64,000 nucleotides of DNA from Anolis sagrei (lineage: Eukaryota; Chordata; Lepidosauria; Squamata; Anolidae). The stretch is from contig NC_090021.1 in assembly GCF_037176765.1 (NCBI RefSeq), forward strand, positions 58,460,953 through 58,524,952, written 5' to 3'. The first letter of the stretch is position 1; each line of letters opens with the position of its first letter. Shown piece by piece: positions 24,101-33,006 of the stretch. A program made the position numbers and the translations under genes. The notes beneath the pieces are model-generated. The model was given only the letters and a program-made list of their open reading frames with translations. It was not told the origin of the DNA and ran no database searches.

Positions 24101-25671
24101 ACCTAAACTACAGACCATCAACTATCCTTACATTGTTAACAATTCACCTGCTATTGCACTACCAGACAGGAAGGAAGGAAGAAAGGAATGGACATATATT
24201 TTTAGCAACGTTGATGGAGGGGTACACATTCTGAGAATAGGACCAGGATCAATGAACACATGAGACTGTCACTTAAAAATGTCAAGCCCATGTAAATTCT
24301 CCCACTCAACTATATGGGGCAATTTACCTCACATAGCAACTTTGTTATGCTGGGTGTATGAAAGAGAGTGGCAAAAGGGTAACAAAATTAGTATATTAAC
24401 AAAGTACCGGACCCAATTCAAGGTGCTGGTTTTGGCCTACAAAGCCCTAAATGGTTCCGGCCCAAAATACCTTTCTGACCGCATCTTGGCCTACGAGCCC
24501 ACGAGGACCTTGAGATCGTCTGGGGAGGCCCTTCTCTCGATCCCGCCTGCATCACAGGCACGGCTGGCGGGGACGAGGGAGAGGGCCTTCTCGGTGGTGG
24601 CCCCCCGGCTGTGGAACACTCTCCCGGCACACATTAGACAGGCGCCCTCCCTCATGTCCTTTCGAAAAAGCCTTAAGACCTGGCTGTTCGAGAGGGCATT
24701 TAATTAAGTGTTAAGCAACAAACAATACGGTAATGAGAACTGGAATGGTACAAGGAATATGAGACTGGCTATGATTCCACTAAGAGACGAAGCGGATTTT
24801 GTGTAGTCTGTAAGTGTTGTATAGTTATATGTTGTTGACACTGGCCTTTTGTAATTGTCTTTTATATGTGTACTGTACACCGCCATGAGTCGCCCGTATG
24901 GGCTGAGAATGGCGGTTAATAAGTGCATCAAATAAATAAATAAATAAATAAAGTCTTCTTCCACACAGCTGAATAAAATTCCATATTTTCTGCTTTGAAC
25001 TGGAATATCTGGCAGTGTGGACTCAGATAGCCCAGTTTAAAGCAGATATTGTAGGATTTTCTGCCTTGATACTCTGGGTTATAAGGCTGTGTGGAAGGGC
25101 CCAAAGAGGCCTTGTCCATTTTGAAAGGTTGCACTAACTTTCCATTACACTACTAAGTTCCTAAGATACATACTACCATCCCTCAAACCTCATGAGCCCC
25201 AAGAAGGATATTATTTTCATGGCTCATTAGCCAAAGGAAAAGTGAAACAATTTTCATAATCTCTTCCAAATAAGTCCTCAGAATGAAAGGCATCCAGATG
25301 ATAACATGTCTTAAACGATGATAACATGACCCCAACAACCGATTTCCCTTCGTATTTTTAAAAAGTTATACATTTATAACTAAAATGTATTCATTGAATT
25401 CTCTATGGTATTCACAGTATAAGAAAGTCAGAAAACACCTACTTCTTCTGAGGATAAAGTGCTAGGATCAGTATCTTCTACTGGTTCTTTAGCTTCCTGT
25501 TCTTTTGGAAAGAAACAAAAAAAGCATTTCAAATAACTTACTTTATGCCTGACCATAGTAAACATTGGGTGTAATGTACTGATATGCTGGTACATAGAAA
25601 TGTAAATATATAGATATGGGGCAATGTACACACAGAGAGAATGGCTACTTATAGTATACCTTGGCCAGAAG

Positions 25672-25716
<45 letters not shown>

Positions 25717-26495
25717 TTACTTGTATTCCATCCTATCTCCCCAAGGGGACTCAGAGCAAATTCCAGCAATCGCAAAACACAAAGGCAAACATTAAATGGT
25801 TTAAAGACAGCCATAAACATGAATACAATAACAACCAAGTGCACTCTTGATTATAAAATAGCCCAGAAAGGACCAAAATATGATGAAAATGCTTCCCTTG
25901 TTCTGTAGAAAGCGTTTATGCGCAAAAATTTGAAGGTTTTGATATATGTGTGCGTTTTTGTGGGAGTGGCTGGGACAGAGCCCTCCAATGTTTCCTGCTT
26001 GGACTAATATGATCCCCATCGCAATCTGGACCAATTTGAACACATCATGCAAAGGCAATTCCCTATAGATAGAAAGACCTTTTTGTCAATAAACCACACA
26101 GCATCACTGCGATGATACAGAAGGAATCACCAGGATGCCACCTTGGACTCTTTACCAAAACAGTGGGATAATTCTGTAATCTATAAATAGCTAGATGTTA
26201 GGAAGAAGTCGTCTCTTAGATATGCTGACTTTGCATCTGCAGAGAAATTTTAATATGAGAAAACGTCAAATACCACAACTGCTCACTGTCTGAATTGCCA
26301 CCAGGATCAGATCTGGTAAGCTGGTAAGAACTGTGGGAGTTGAAGTCCAAAACACCTGGAGGGCCAAAGTTTGCCCATGCCTGCTATAGAAGATCCATCA
26401 CTGATTGGCCAAATGAACAGACCAGCTCTCCACATATTAAACAGCCTATATAAAATATTTAGAGCACCAGAAACTATATTTCTACTGTGTATTGT

Positions 26496-26530
<35 letters not shown>

Positions 26531-29500
26531 TAATAATTATTCTTCATACAATTGTTGAGTGTGGCTACTTTTAAGAGGAAGCAAATGAAAATTAATTTCA
26601 TGAAAAAGGAATCCAAACAAACCGAAGGTTTTGAAAGCCAACTTGAAACCAAAGTAGATAGATAAGAATTGGCACAGAATGCTGAAAGTACTGGATACTT
26701 TCCCAATTTCTCATTTATTTCTTATTCCTTATTGCTTTATGAAGCTTAAAATGGTTCTGGCTCAGGAGAGTGTAAAAAACAATGAGTAAAGAAACATCTT
26801 TGTGGTACTACTTTTTGTTAAAAATGTTAAAAACAAAACAAAATAAAAGGAAAAGGAGATGGCTGTCCTAAGTACTATTACTTGTAGTTTCAGAGTTTCA
26901 CAAGTTTCACAGGTTTCCTTTATAGTGTGTGTTTTTATTTTGTTTTGTTTTGTTTTTTGGAAATTTGAGCTTAGTCTGCAGGAACGCAGACTGAGGATTT
27001 ATCAATAGATCTTAGTGATCTGTAGTAGCTTGTTCAGAGTTTCTCATCCCAGTTCCAACCACTTACAATATAAAATTGAACTACTCCTCTATTTTTTTCA
27101 TGTCAGGAGTGACTTGAGAAACTGCGAATTGCTTCTGGTGTGAGAGAATTGGCCATCTGCAAGGACATTGCCCAGGGACGCCAGGATGTTTTACCATCCT
27201 GTGGAAGGCTTCTCTCATGTCCCCATATGAGAAGTTGGAGCTGACAGATGGGAGCTCACCCCCGCTCTCCAGCACAAGGGTTCAACTCCTCTGAATTATG
27301 CTACTGAAAATATCATTTGGTGGGAAAGCTGGAGTGTTTGTTTTGTTTTGTTTTTTGCACATGGGGACTTGATTCTGGTATTGATCACAAATTTCTTAGC
27401 ACAAACCTTCCTGCCCGAGTCACTATGTTACTTCTGACTCCTTAGGAAAAACAAATAATCAAAGCAGAACTATAATCCTGATGTGCCCACTCTTCCTATA
27501 CCCCATGGTATAGAAATATTGCCTTATGCTATATGACAGCTCTGCACTATCTGCTCTGATTAGTTGTGGTCCTCCAAGTCTCCAGAGATCATCCCCATCA
27601 AATGGTATTTGAACTTATAAACTGATATACTGATACACAGAATGCTGCATGGATGCTGTAGAACTAGAAACCCATCCAGAGTACATCATTACAGCACTGT
27701 TTTTCCATTTAAACTGCCTGTGTGTTACAGCCTGTGTTGGATAGGGTCACACTCCTCCTGAGGACCCAGGTTCGCAGCTTGGGGGTGATCTTGGACTCAT
27801 TCCTGAACCAGATGATGACGGTGGCTAGGAGCGCCTTCACAGTTAAAACTTGTGCGCCAGCTGTGCCCGTACCTTGAGATGCCAGATCTGGCCATGGTAG
27901 TCCATGCCTTAGTCACATCCCATTTGGACTACCACAATGCTCTCTACATGGGGCTGCCTTTGAAGACAATTCGGAAGCTCCAATTAGTCCAGAGATTGGC
28001 AACCAGGTTACTAACTGGGGCACTGTACCACTCCCATGTTGCGGCAGATCCACTGGCTGCAGGTCCACTTCCAGGCTAAATACAAAGTGCTGGTTGTTAC
28101 CGATAAAGTCCTAAATGGTTTGGGTCCAGGCTATCTGTCAAATTGTGTCTCTCTCTATCAGTGGTTCCCAACCTGTGGTCGTGGACCACCAGTGGTCTGC
28201 AAAAATGAAGGGGAGGAGGACTAGCGCATCTTAAGTCAATCCCACTAGGATGCTGACAAATTTACTTGAATCTTATAGGCTGCTATGGAAAATTTATGAT
28301 TTTATTGTTATGTTTCTGGCATTTTGACACTGTGTTTTTAGTGCAACTATGTTTAAATATTAGCATTTCTCATTGTTATTTTATATTAATTCTGTTTTTT
28401 TAGTAGTTATAAGTGTATTGATGTTTTTGTATTGCTTTGATTTTTTGTTGGTTATGACATTGAATGTTTGCCTTTTTCCATATGTAAACCTGCTCTGAGT
28501 CTCCTCAGTGAGAAAGGGCAGTCTATGGGCCCTTTCACACAGCCCTATATCCCTGAATATCAAGGCAGAAAATCCCACATGATCTGAGTATAGACTCAGA
28601 TAACCCAGTTCAAAGCAGATATTGTGAGATTTTCTGCCTTGATATTCTGGGATATAGGGCTGTGTGAAAGGGATGTATTATTATTTATTGGACTTCAACT
28701 TGCACAGTTGTGAGAGTTGGAAGTCGAACACCTGGGGGGGGGGGCGAAGTTTGCCCACGCCTGGTGTGGATGCATCAACATCTGAAAAAGTTCTGCATCA
28801 ACCAATGAGGGCCCTTCCACACCATCCTATATCCCAGAATATCTGGTTTGAACTGGGTTATTTGAGTCCACACTCAGATCAGGTGGGATTTTCTGCCTTG
28901 ATATTCTGGGATGTGAGGCTGTGTGGAAGGGCCCTGAGACTTCATTTGGCGTAGTCACCTGTCTTCTGGCCCTGGCTTCACTGTCAAGACCTTGCTCCTC
29001 CAGCCCAACTCCGCTTGGGACAGGTGGAAGTTGGTTCTTCCTCAAGGAGGAGAGAAGCGAATTGGGAAGAACCGCAGAAGGGAGCAATTCCGCCGCCCTT
29101 CAGAAGGCTGATGCTGCGGGGCTTAATTAATGTATGGAGTGTCTGCGCCAAATGATTCACCCAGGCCTTGGAGGGCGAGCTGCTCCCGAAACGCCCTTTG
29201 CCAAACGAGAGGCACGCGAGAATGAGGGAGAGGGGAAGGAAGGAAGGAAGGAAGGAAGGAAGGAAGGAAGGAAGGAAGGAAGGAAGGAAGGAAGGAAGGA
29301 AGGAAAGTGGAGCCTCAGAATTGGGCTTGGAGAGAGGAGAACTAGAGGGTTCTTCAACTGAGGGAAAGGCACAAGGCTGGAGGCTCTGAGACAATAACAA
29401 CCCAAACGCACAGAAAGCAGTGCTTGAGGAGGCGCCCACGCGTGACGGACAGGCGCGCTGTCCACTCCTGCGGCCACTCCTTGGCCCCGCCCACAAAAGG

Positions 29501-29630
29501 CCGGCCACTGCCCGCTCTCCGGCCAGACAGAGCCAGGCGACGCCCCTTCCCACCTGGAGGCGCAAATCTGGCGGGCTTTCTCTCTTTCCTTCCTACCTTG
29601 AAGCAGAGGGTCTCTGTTGGGAGAAGCCAT
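14801..29630 (-). CDS. EDARADD: EDAR-associated death domain protein, six coding exons
   Basis: The coding join is complement(14801-15177, 16643-16691, 21740-21828, 23504-23555, 25443-25501, 29597-29630). All introns are GT-AG, the phases agree throughout, and the product is 219 residues against about 205-215 in human. It is the cytosolic adaptor that links the activated receptor EDAR to TRAFs, TAB2/TAK1 and NF-kB in the development of skin appendages (hair, teeth and glands in mammals; scales in reptiles). The N-terminus [10 protein letters not shown] resembles the human short isoform. Residues 12-31 include [13 protein letters not shown], as in human. YPVQDT (exon 3) is a PxQxT TRAF-binding-type motif. 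Residues about 120-198 are the death domain, with [16 protein letters not shown] and DELCFLEQ nearly as in mammals. The middle (residues 49-94) is much less conserved. The frame is open upstream of the chosen ATG, which was selected by homology. The gene is divergent from ERO1B. Confidence 0.93.
15186..15842. other. EDARADD intron 5, no feature seen
   Basis: AT-rich intron sequence without a recognised repeat. Confidence 0.5.
15851..15984. mobile_element. hAT-type MITE (CAGGCATGGGCAAAC family), perfect 8-bp target duplication
   Basis: Palindromic: caggcataggctaac ... gctcatgcctg. Flanked by tgttaaca at 15843-15850 and 15985-15992, identical. A second hAT MITE family, distinct in its ends from CAGTGGTTCTCAACC but sharing the inner ctcccacaattcctaacag segment style. 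Confidence 0.88.
16285..16425 (-). mobile_element. MIR/CORE-SINE-like fragment
   Basis: Reverse-oriented remains of the squamate SINE that reads on its sense strand gtggtgtagtgg...ccagggttcaaat...ccatggaaacc. Here gaactgggattcaaactctgg and gtgtaatactcaaacatc correspond. Degraded. Confidence 0.45.
16643..16691 (-). CDS. EDARADD: EDARADD exon 5
   Basis: 49 bp, acceptor tttctag|CCAG, donor ACAG|GTAACA. It encodes [16 protein letters not shown], an acidic and serine-rich linker matching the human segment around DSTGDPLPE in position. It starts in phase 0 and ends with one base of the next codon. Confidence 0.85.
16919..17053. mobile_element. Palindromic MITE, CTTCCACACAGC family
   Basis: Ends gcccctttctacacagctg and tgatgtggaaggac are degraded inverted repeats; inner gttcaaaggagatattatgg and its partner fold back. 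Confidence 0.6.
17054..17713 (+). mobile_element. CR1 LINE 3' end
   Basis: Reads the CR1 reverse transcriptase C-terminus in order: [58 protein letters not shown], then [20 protein letters not shown] in another register. The 3' end ggtctcttccaactctatgattct is typical of CR1. 5'-truncated, with a few frame breaks and stops, in EDARADD intron 4. Confidence 0.88.
17714..18430. other. EDARADD intron 4, no feature seen
   Basis: Nothing recognised. Confidence 0.5.
18443..18768 (-). mobile_element. Sauria-type SINE with BovB-like tail, 12-bp target duplication
   Basis: On the minus strand: tRNA-like head ggagcccccagtaatgcagt, B box near ggttcaaatctgg, body with catgcaaatgtgagtagatc, and tail gttggacacaactggactta, which resembles the BovB LINE 3' end. 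Flanked by cagaaactggta at 18431-18442 and 18769-18780. Confidence 0.88.
18781..19380. other. EDARADD intron 4, no feature seen
   Basis: Nothing recognised beyond a short C/T run near 19013-19030. Confidence 0.5.
19381..19523. mobile_element. Palindromic MITE, CTTCCACACAGC family
   Basis: Ends ggccacttccacacagctga and gggctgtgtggaagccccc; the middle tgctttgaactgc and caattcaaagcag fold together. Confidence 0.75.
19524..20089. other. EDARADD intron 4, no feature seen
   Basis: AT-rich, no recognised repeat or exon. Confidence 0.5.
20105..20343. mobile_element. Penelope-derived fold-back element with 15-bp target duplication
   Basis: Consists almost only of two inverted PLE ends: left gttgtaggtttttcaggctg ... 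cattctctcctgacatttca; right caaaacgtcaggagagaatg ... cagcctgaaaaaactacaat. Flanked by acatcaaagataatc at 20090-20104 and 20344-20358. No coding sequence. Confidence 0.82.
20468..20560 (-). mobile_element. L2-like LINE 3' tail fragment
   Basis: gttgttgttacttatacccc actttttctctccaaagaag is the reverse of the L2-like 3' terminus found several times in the window. Confidence 0.5.
20779..20857. mobile_element. Short palindromic MITE, TTCTACATTGCC family
   Basis: ggctccttctacattgccat and atggcagtgcagaagaggcc are inverted ends of a 79-bp deletion derivative. Confidence 0.65.
20858..21739. other. EDARADD intron 4, no feature seen
   Basis: Open frames on both strands overlap here but none resembles a known protein. 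Confidence 0.5.
21740..21828 (-). CDS. EDARADD: EDARADD exon 4
   Basis: 89 bp, acceptor cttttag|ATGAAG, donor ACAG|GTAAAC. With the split codon it encodes 30 residues starting [13 protein letters not shown] and ending GLIQQ. The human counterpart begins AEECDTITLN and is a few residues shorter. Sequence similarity is weak beyond the first residues, but the phase fits on both sides and splice sites are good. Confidence 0.8.
22021..22033. repeat. Poly-G tract (13 G)
   Basis: Uninterrupted G run in EDARADD intron 3; length is often unreliable in assemblies. Confidence 0.9.
22232..22406. mobile_element. hAT-type MITE (CAGGCATGGGCAAAC family)
   Basis: caggcatgggcaaacttc ... gaagtttgcccatgcctg, 175 bp, palindromic. 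Flanks ctctaaag (22224-22231) and gtctaaag (22407-22414) match 7/8. Confidence 0.85.
22531..22808. mobile_element. hAT non-autonomous element
   Basis: cagtggttaccaacttg ... gttgaaaaccactg, 278 bp, flanked by gcttaaag (22523-22530) and gtttaaag (22809-22816), 7/8. The interior is shared with 10910-11319, so this is a second copy of that family. Confidence 0.82.
22817..23503. other. EDARADD intron 3, no feature seen
   Basis: Short (CA)n at 23463-23477, otherwise nothing recognised. Confidence 0.5.
23504..23555 (-). CDS. EDARADD: EDARADD exon 3 (PxQxT motif)
   Basis: 52 bp, acceptor tttcag|TTTTTTGG, donor AAAG|GTAAGG. Encodes [17 protein letters not shown], matching human FNMSDKYPIQDTELPK. PVQDT keeps the PxQxT TRAF-binding consensus. 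Only 17 codons, so it is easily missed by gene finders. Confidence 0.92.
23600..24060 (-). mobile_element. CR1 LINE 3' fragment
   Basis: Minus-strand reading: [76 protein letters not shown]. This is the standard CR1 C-terminal order. 5'- and 3'-truncated, with internal stops. Confidence 0.85.
24061..24407. other. EDARADD intron 2, no feature seen
   Basis: Nothing recognised. Confidence 0.5.
24408..24951 (+). mobile_element. L2-like LINE 3' end, relatively well preserved
   Basis: The open frame up to 24705 encodes about 97 residues of the reverse transcriptase protein C-terminus: [59 protein letters not shown], then [16 protein letters not shown] and a stop. The 3' UTR ends cgcccgtatgggctgagaat ... 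and (AAAT)n. 5'-truncated, with no break in the retained frame, so this is among the younger L2-like copies here. Confidence 0.85.
24957..25101. mobile_element. Palindromic MITE, CTTCCACACAGC family
   Basis: cttccacacagctgaataaa ... ggctgtgtggaagggccc, with tgctttgaactgg and agtttaaagcag folding in the middle. It abuts the (AAAT)n tail of the L2-like LINE. Confidence 0.78.
25443..25501 (-). CDS. EDARADD: EDARADD exon 2
   Basis: 59 bp, acceptor ccaaaag|AACAGG, donor GAAGAA|GTAGGT. Encodes (E)[19 protein letters not shown], identical to human over [13 protein letters not shown]. The phase fits exon 1 (one base carried over) and exon 3 (phase 0). Confidence 0.95.
25675..25870 (-). mobile_element. 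L2-like LINE 3' tail with (AAT)n
   Basis: About thirteen AAT units (25675-25714) adjoin tttacttgtattccatcc tatctccccaaggggactca, the reverse of the L2-like 3' terminus. Confidence 0.7.
25871..26324. other. EDARADD intron 1, no feature seen
   Basis: Nothing recognised. Confidence 0.5.
26325..26388. mobile_element. Half copy of CAGGCATGGGCAAAC-family hAT MITE
   Basis: gggagttgaagtccaaaacacctggagggccaaag then gtttgcccatgcctg: one arm only. Confidence 0.6.
26499..26528. repeat. (CT)n microsatellite
   Basis: About fifteen CT units. Confidence 0.95.
26529..27093. other. EDARADD intron 1, no feature seen
   Basis: Nothing recognised. Confidence 0.5.
27094..27290 (-). mobile_element. GGAGCCCC-family SINE, 5'-truncated
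   Basis: Plus-strand catgtcaggagtgacttgag ... gaattggccatctgcaagga is the reverse of the SINE tail and body seen at 46684-46947. The tRNA-like head is missing beyond ctctccag. Confidence 0.75.
27291..27719. other. EDARADD intron 1, no feature seen
   Basis: Nothing recognised. Confidence 0.5.
27720..28526 (+). mobile_element. L2-like LINE 3' region with an internal hAT remnant
   Basis: The plus strand encodes pieces of the L2-like protein upstream of the APRLWN block: [40 protein letters not shown], then the [16 protein letters not shown] segment. At 28159 cagtggttcccaacctgtgg starts a hAT remnant. The LINE 3' UTR (aacctgctctgagtctcctc) then resumes to about 28526. Several frame breaks. Confidence 0.7.
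28527..28672. mobile_element. Palindromic MITE, CTTTCACACAGCC family, inserted in the LINE tail
   Basis: gggccctttcacacagccct ... agggctgtgtgaaaggg. On its right the L2-like tail resumes as atgtattattatttattgg, so it split the LINE end. Confidence 0.78.
28680..28766. mobile_element. Degraded half of a CAGGCATGGGCAAAC-family hAT MITE
   Basis: ggacttcaacttgcacagttgtgag ... gaagtttgcccacgcctgg with a short G run between. Confidence 0.55.
28808..28936. mobile_element. Palindromic MITE, CTTCCACAC family
   Basis: gagggcccttccacaccatc ... gaggctgtgtggaagggccc. Confidence 0.75.
29234..29305. repeat. (GGAA)18 microsatellite in EDARADD intron 1
   Basis: Eighteen uninterrupted GGAA units, about 290 bp inside intron 1 from the exon 1 donor. 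Runs of GGAA are arrays of the ETS core site. It also creates long artificial open frames in all registers. Confidence 0.95.
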
Positions 29631-29900
29631 TGGGAGCGAGGCGAGGGGGAGGCCGGGAGGGGCCAAGGGGCCCTTGGAGCGGGGTCGGGTTGGGCTCCGC
29701 TTTGGGGCCCCTTTCCGCCTCTTCCTCCTCTTCCCAAGAGGAGCGAAGCCCCTGCGCTCTCCCTCCTCCAAGGCGAAGCGCCTGCCTCTCAGGGGAGCGG
29801 AAGCGGCAGGTAAAGAAAGCCCCGACTTCACAGGGAAGGAGGGAGAGGGAGAGAGAAAGGAGCCTCTGTGGGGCGGAGGAGGGAGAGCGGCTCTCCCCAC
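29394..29900 (-). promoter_or_regulatory. EDARADD CpG-rich promoter region
   Basis: A GC-rich, CpG-rich block around exon 1 with several GC-box-like ccgcccc/ggggcgg sites (for example near 29483 and 29872). No convincing TATA box positions the start. Transcription is expected leftward. The transcription start site cannot be placed from sequence alone. Confidence 0.65.
29597..29630 (-). CDS. EDARADD: EDARADD exon 1 coding part
   Basis: ATG at 29630-29628, encodes [11 protein letters not shown] and one base of the next codon, donor TCAAG|GTAGGA. The N-terminus resembles human short isoform MASPDDPLRAD. The frame stays open upstream, so the start is chosen by homology. The longer human isoform's alternative first exon (MGLRTTKQMG-type) was not found in this window. 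Confidence 0.85.
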
Positions 29901-29984
29901 CCAGCCCCAAGCCATAAATATGCATACACACACTACTGTGTGCCAGATCAGGATCCTTTATTATCTCAAGTTTCTTCTATAAGA

Positions 29985-30150
29985 GAATACCTTGCTTCTA
30001 ATCAAGGTGAAAGAAGAAAGTGCAAAAGCTGGGTTGCAGTTAAACATTAAAAAAAACAAGAGTATGGCAAATACGTGGAGGCTGTGACAGACTTTGTATT
30101 TCTAGGGGTGAAGATGACTGCAGATGCAGACTGCAGCCAGGAAATCGATA
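29985..30150 (+). mobile_element. BovB LINE fragment
   Basis: Reads LIKVKEESAKAGLQLNIKKN, then VEAVTDFVFLGVKMTADADC with a gap, matching residues about 627-685 of the full BovB protein at 34542-37142. Both ends are truncated. A Sauria-type SINE begins just after it. Confidence 0.85.
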
Positions 30151-30162
30151 TATAATTTTGGA

Positions 30163-30480
30163 GAGCCGCCAGTGGTGCAGCGGGTTAAACAGCTAAGCTG
30201 CAGAACTTGCTGATAGAAAGGTTGGTGGTTTGAATCCGCAGGATGGGTGAGCTCCCGTTGCTAGCCCCAGCTTCTGCCAACTTGGCAGTTCAAACATGCA
30301 AATGTGATTAAATCAATAGATAATGCTTCTGTGAGAAGGTAATGGCGCTCCAGGCAGTCATTCTGGCCACATGATCTTGGAGGTGCCAGTTCTTCAGCTT
30401 AGAAATGGAGATGAGCACCACCCCCAGAATCAGACTTGAGTAGACTTAATGTCAAGGGAAAACCTTTACCTCAAAAAATA
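30163..30480 (+). mobile_element. Sauria-type SINE with 11-bp target duplication
   Basis: Head gagccgccagtggtgcagcg, B-box-like ggtttgaatccgc, tail agaatcagacttgagtagac ttaatgtcaaggg. Flanked by ataattttgga at 30152-30162 and 30481-30491. Confidence 0.88.
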
Positions 30481-30491
30481 ATAATTTTGGA

Positions 30492-31031
30492 ACTTACACA
30501 TATTCCTTTCATTTCTTCAAATCCTGTCATAAGTTGACTTAGAAAAACACAAGAAAACGGGTTTTACTGATTAAAAGCTAAATACTTGGTAAAAGCTACA
30601 TACGTGGACCAATCCAGTCCACATATATTTAGTTTTTAGCTTACCTTTTGCAAACCACTGACCACCTGCTGCAATGCAACCTGAGCCCTTCTACATGCAC
30701 AATGGAGGACCTTCTTGTGGCAACACCTGAGGCACTCCAAGTGGCCAGATACTGGTCAAAGGACAACTACCAAGTTTGCAAAATTTGTTTTTTTATCTGT
30801 TTGTTTGTTGTGTTCTGTTAGAAATGTAATACAATGGTATGGTTGCTGATGACACGATAAATAAATAACCTTAGCTTTTAAGTTCTTGGTTGGTTTTAAT
30901 GAGAGGTGTTAAGGTCTAATACTGAATTTGAGTGGTGGCCCATGATGGGTTTCCGGGGTAGTAGCAGAGAATAGGCCCTGACTTTAATCTTTTAGATTAG
31001 GCATCCCCCCCATTGGAATCAATTTGTCTTA
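30492..31031. other. Intergenic, no feature seen
   Basis: Contains taagttttttatctgtttg-type AT-rich sequence and an aataaataa end near 30855; no gene. Confidence 0.45.
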
Positions 31032-31260
31032 GGCCCCATCTACACTGATCATTTAATGCAGCTAGTTTCAAACAACAAAAGACCCACAAAAGCACACAAA
31101 CTTTGATCTACTTTAATGCACATCAGTGCTCTGTGGTTTGTGTAATCACCATCCAGGCCTCAAACTGGTTCGTGTGTAAAGTTTTCGTGTGTAATCCTCT
31201 ACACACTTTCTCCAATACTGGTTTGAAACTGCATTGAATTGACAGTGTAAATGGCCCTCA
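31032..31260. mobile_element. MITE, GGCCCCATCTACACTG family
   Basis: taggccccatctacactgat and gacagtgtaaatggccctc are inverted ends; the middle is partly inverted. Confidence 0.6.
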
Positions 31261-31612
31261 GTAATGCTTAACTTTGGATTATGCATGACAAAATATAAAA
31301 CATTATTGCAGGGAGCTTTCTTTTTACTGTGTTTTTAAATGTGGCTAAATTAGAAAGATCATTGGTTAGGATCCTAAAAGAAGTGAACAGAAATATGTTA
31401 ATGGGTGAAATCTTGAGTGATTTCACTTTTCTAGTAGTTTGTTACATCTCACTCAGTTTTGACAGCTCCCACTCCACAGTGCACGAAAAGAACTTCCCAG
31501 GGTCCAAGCACCTGTCTTCTTACCTAACCCACAGTGTTACTGTCTTCGGTGGATGATCATCCTTGCTTGGTTGACAGCATAATCCTAGACATGTTTACTT
31601 AGGAGTCAATGA
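31261..31612. other. Intergenic, no feature seen
   Basis: Nothing recognised. Confidence 0.5.
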
Positions 31613-31741
31613 GGCCCCTTCCACACAGCTGAATAAAATCCCACACTATCTGCTTTGAACTGGAATATATTGCCATGTGGACTCAGATAACCTAGTTCAA
31701 AGCAGACATTCTGGGTTATACAGGTGTGTGGAAGGGCCCTG
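31613..31741. mobile_element. Palindromic MITE, CTTCCACACAGC family
   Basis: gaggccccttccacacagct ... caggtgtgtggaagggccct with a tgctttgaactgg/gttcaaagca core. Confidence 0.78.
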
Positions 31742-32666
31742 AGATATAGCTCCAGGAAGGAATGTATAAGATTGCAAGCCTAAATGAATTTGCTCAAAAA
31801 TCATTGTAGCAATTACTTTACTGCATAATTAGTAAGAAAGATCTTCATGGTGTGTATCCACCCTTGTTCTCTGGACTTGATGGATGACAAATCAAAGGAA
31901 TAAATGAAATAAACATTCCTGTCATGAATGTAATTTTTAATATTTATCTTGATCAGCAGCAGCCAATATAAATGTGACTTTAGTTAATGTAGTACATTCT
32001 GTTTCTTCCAAATCATCAAGATGTTCATTGATTTCCGCTTCATGGGTGAAAGACAGATCCATAGAAAACATTCCTTATAGGCAGATAAGATGTTTCTATG
32101 TTCAATTTCTTGAATTCTTGTATTTGAATTCTAAACAACAGATGTAGAGGGTGAAGATGCTTCCAACTGGATGACTCCTAGCTCAGATTCATAGAGCAAA
32201 AGGTGTACACTTCAGCATCAGACCTAAATAGCAACATATTCTGATCCACGGTTATCCAGTGGTGAGCCCTTAAGTAAGAACACGAGTGTAATGGCAGCTG
32301 TGTTCCTAAGCAACTGACTTTGACAGCCAGGCATGCTAGCTCTGATCCTAGAAGTAACATATAGCCACATTCTGCATTGGCTTTTTCTAATTCCATGTTA
32401 AAGTCTTCTGATTGGTCATCCCTTGCTATAACTTATGAATTCCATGTTTGTCAGCATCAGGAAGACTTAAAACATGATGCATTCTGTGAAAAACTAACCC
32501 CGAGTAGTCATAACCAAGATAGGTAATATGCAACAAAATCCACAAAACAGTGATACTTTTTTCTTAGTCAGATAAAAACATTTTTTTAAAAAACCAATAT
32601 TACTGTTTTGTTAATGTTGTTTTATTTTTCTGTATGGCCAGCTCACCTAGCCCTGAACATGCTACA
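31742..32666. other. Intergenic, no feature seen
   Basis: No supported exon or recognised repeat. Confidence 0.5.
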
Positions 32667-32674
32667 GAATGCTA

Positions 32675-32998
32675 GGAGCCCCCGGTGGCACAGCAGGTTA
32701 AACTGCTGAGATGCTGAACTTTCTGACTGAAATTGTGGTTCAAATCCAGGGAGCGAGGTGCGCGCCTGCTGTTAGCCCCAGCTTCTGTCATCCTAGCCGT
32801 TCAAAAACATGTAAATGTGCATAGATCAATAGGTACCCCTTCAGTGGGAAGGTAATGGCGCTCCATGCAGTCATGCCAGTCACATGACCTTGGAGGCATC
32901 TACAGACGTTGGCTCTTCGGCTTAGAAATGGAGATGAGCACCACCTTCCAGAATTGGACATGACTAGACTTAACGTCAAGGGGAAACCTTTATCTATG
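32675..32998 (+). mobile_element. Sauria-type SINE with 8-bp target duplication
   Basis: Head ggagcccccggtggcacagc, B box ggttcaaatccag, BovB-like tail agaattggacatgactagac. Flanked by gaatgcta at 32667-32674 and 32999-33006. Confidence 0.88.
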
Positions 32999-33006
32999 GA
33001 ATGCTA

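Noticed and set aside
29157-29933. Long open frames on both strands, up to 258 residues
   Set aside because: They arise from the CpG-rich promoter and the GGAA array. The only real coding part is the 34-bp EDARADD exon 1 inside them.
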